Source: Tritrichomonas musculus (Eukaryota; Parabasalia; Tritrichomonadida; Tritrichomonadidae). Taken from it: DNA of 64,000 nucleotides. This document shows, one piece after another, positions 63,421 to 64,000 of the stretch. Positions within the stretch are counted from its first letter, which is position 1; each line of letters begins with the position of its first letter. The notes beneath the pieces are model-generated. The model was not told the DNA's origin. It saw nothing but the letters and a program-made list of their open reading frames with translations, and did not search any database. The position numbers were made by a program, and so were the translations under genes. The DNA lies in NCBI GenBank assembly GCA_039105265.1, contig JAPFFF010000033.1:806001-870000 (forward strand), in the 5' to 3' direction.

Positions 63421-64000
63421 CAAAATGGGAAATATAAAAAGTGACATAAATAAGTATTTATATAATAAAATAATAATATATTTGTTATCAACATATTAAC
63501 ATGAATAATATAATCTTACAAATATAAGAAATTTTAAATAAAGTATGAGATTAATTTATATTAACCTAGAATAAATTATCATCTTGTTAATTAATTCATA
63601 TATATAATCATATTTAGTTGCATAAAAAGATAATATACTAAAATGAAGAGATAATAATGAATACAAATAGGTGAAATGAAAAAGTGCCGATCAAAATGGG
63701 AAATATAAAAAGTGGCATAAATAAGTATTTATATAATAAAATAATAATATATTTGTTATCAACATATTAACATGAATAATATAATCTTACAAATATAAGA
63801 AATTTTAAATAAAGTATGAGATTAATTTATATTAACCTAGAATAAATTATCATCTTGTTAATTAATTCATATATATAATCATATTTAGTTGCATAAAAAG
63901 ATAATATACTAAAATGAAGAGATAATAATGAATACAAATAGGTGAAATGTAAAATTTAGATAAAAATAATGTATTTCAAAATTGAGAGAAGACCGTTTAT
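63421..64000 (-). repeat. Right terminal inverted repeat
   Basis: Two inverted copies of the 271-bp unit (each beginning CAAAATGGGAAATATAAAAA, at 63421 and 63692) and then the 60-bp cap, ending GAAGACCGTTTAT at the last base of the window. It mirrors 53171-53750 almost perfectly. Confidence 0.9.

Larger units (their letters stand above)
53171..64000. mobile_element. 10.8-kb MULE unit with long tandem-structured terminal inverted repeats
   Basis: The first 60 bases (ATAAACGGTCTTCTCTCAAT...) are the exact reverse complement of the last 60 of the window, followed on each side by about two copies of a 271-bp AT-rich unit, giving roughly 580 bp of near-identical inverted repeats. Long TIRs are typical of Mutator-like elements. 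Between them are a 442-codon ORF (53951), a 4.9-kb AT-rich gap with a nested MITE, and a complete MULE transposase (60188). Near-identity of the ends suggests recent movement. The window ends exactly at the right terminus, so a target duplication cannot be tested. Two neighbouring elements sharing ends is the alternative. Confidence 0.7.

Overview
The window looks like nuclear DNA of a parabasalid (trichomonad) protist, most likely Tritrichomonas foetus or a close relative. The DNA is very AT-rich between genes. Genes are intronless ORFs with short leaders carrying trichomonad-type initiators (TCACTTTATTA, TCACTCATTA). The gene set is characteristic: TKL-like kinases fused to coiled coils or a discoidin-like domain, a DUF3447/ankyrin protein, Chlamydia-Pmp-like surface proteins, an initiator-binding-domain (IBD) protein, a Polinton fragment and a MULE. 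The species call is inference; the parabasalid call is firm.

Layout. 1-11 kb: three protein kinases (the first followed by same-frame decayed coding sequence) and a small coiled-coil-like gene transcribed divergently from the third kinase. 11-13.7 kb: a Pmp-like type I membrane protein. 14-16.2 kb: a segmental duplicate of the phosphatase-tail/tRNA locus found at 36 kb, then a decayed ubiquitin-specific protease. 16.2-22.9 kb: almost wholly repeats, namely a CCATTTTTCCCC element, a fold-back element with minisatellites, a duplicated promoter, and a 3.45-kb stretch bounded by 14-bp inverted repeats that holds three MITEs and a decayed gene. 23-30 kb: an acyltransferase with HHxxxDG, two more MITEs, and a second Pmp-like gene whose 3' end lies inside a TTAA-flanked MITE. 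31-35 kb: a Polinton fragment and DNA-transposon remnants. 36-46 kb: a PPP phosphatase, tRNA-Gly(GCC) and a 1583-aa NUP210/gp210 homologue. 46.5-50 kb: a DUF3447 gene followed by eight single ankyrin repeats separated by AT-rich spacers. 51-52 kb: the IBD protein. 53.2-64 kb: a 10.8-kb unit with MULE-type long inverted repeats holding a helical, ARM-like gene and a MULE transposase with complete DDE, C2H and SWIM motifs; its right end coincides with the window end.

How the parts relate. The host genes are unrelated housekeeping, signalling and surface genes rather than a pathway. Mobile DNA ties the region together: at least seven small inverted-repeat elements, several with clear target-site duplications (8 bp, TTAA or TA), break up intergenic DNA and one gene. 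The observations most worth following up are the 10.8-kb MULE with an internal gene, the evenly split ankyrin array, and the duplicated tRNA-like gene with a probable 28/29-nt intron.
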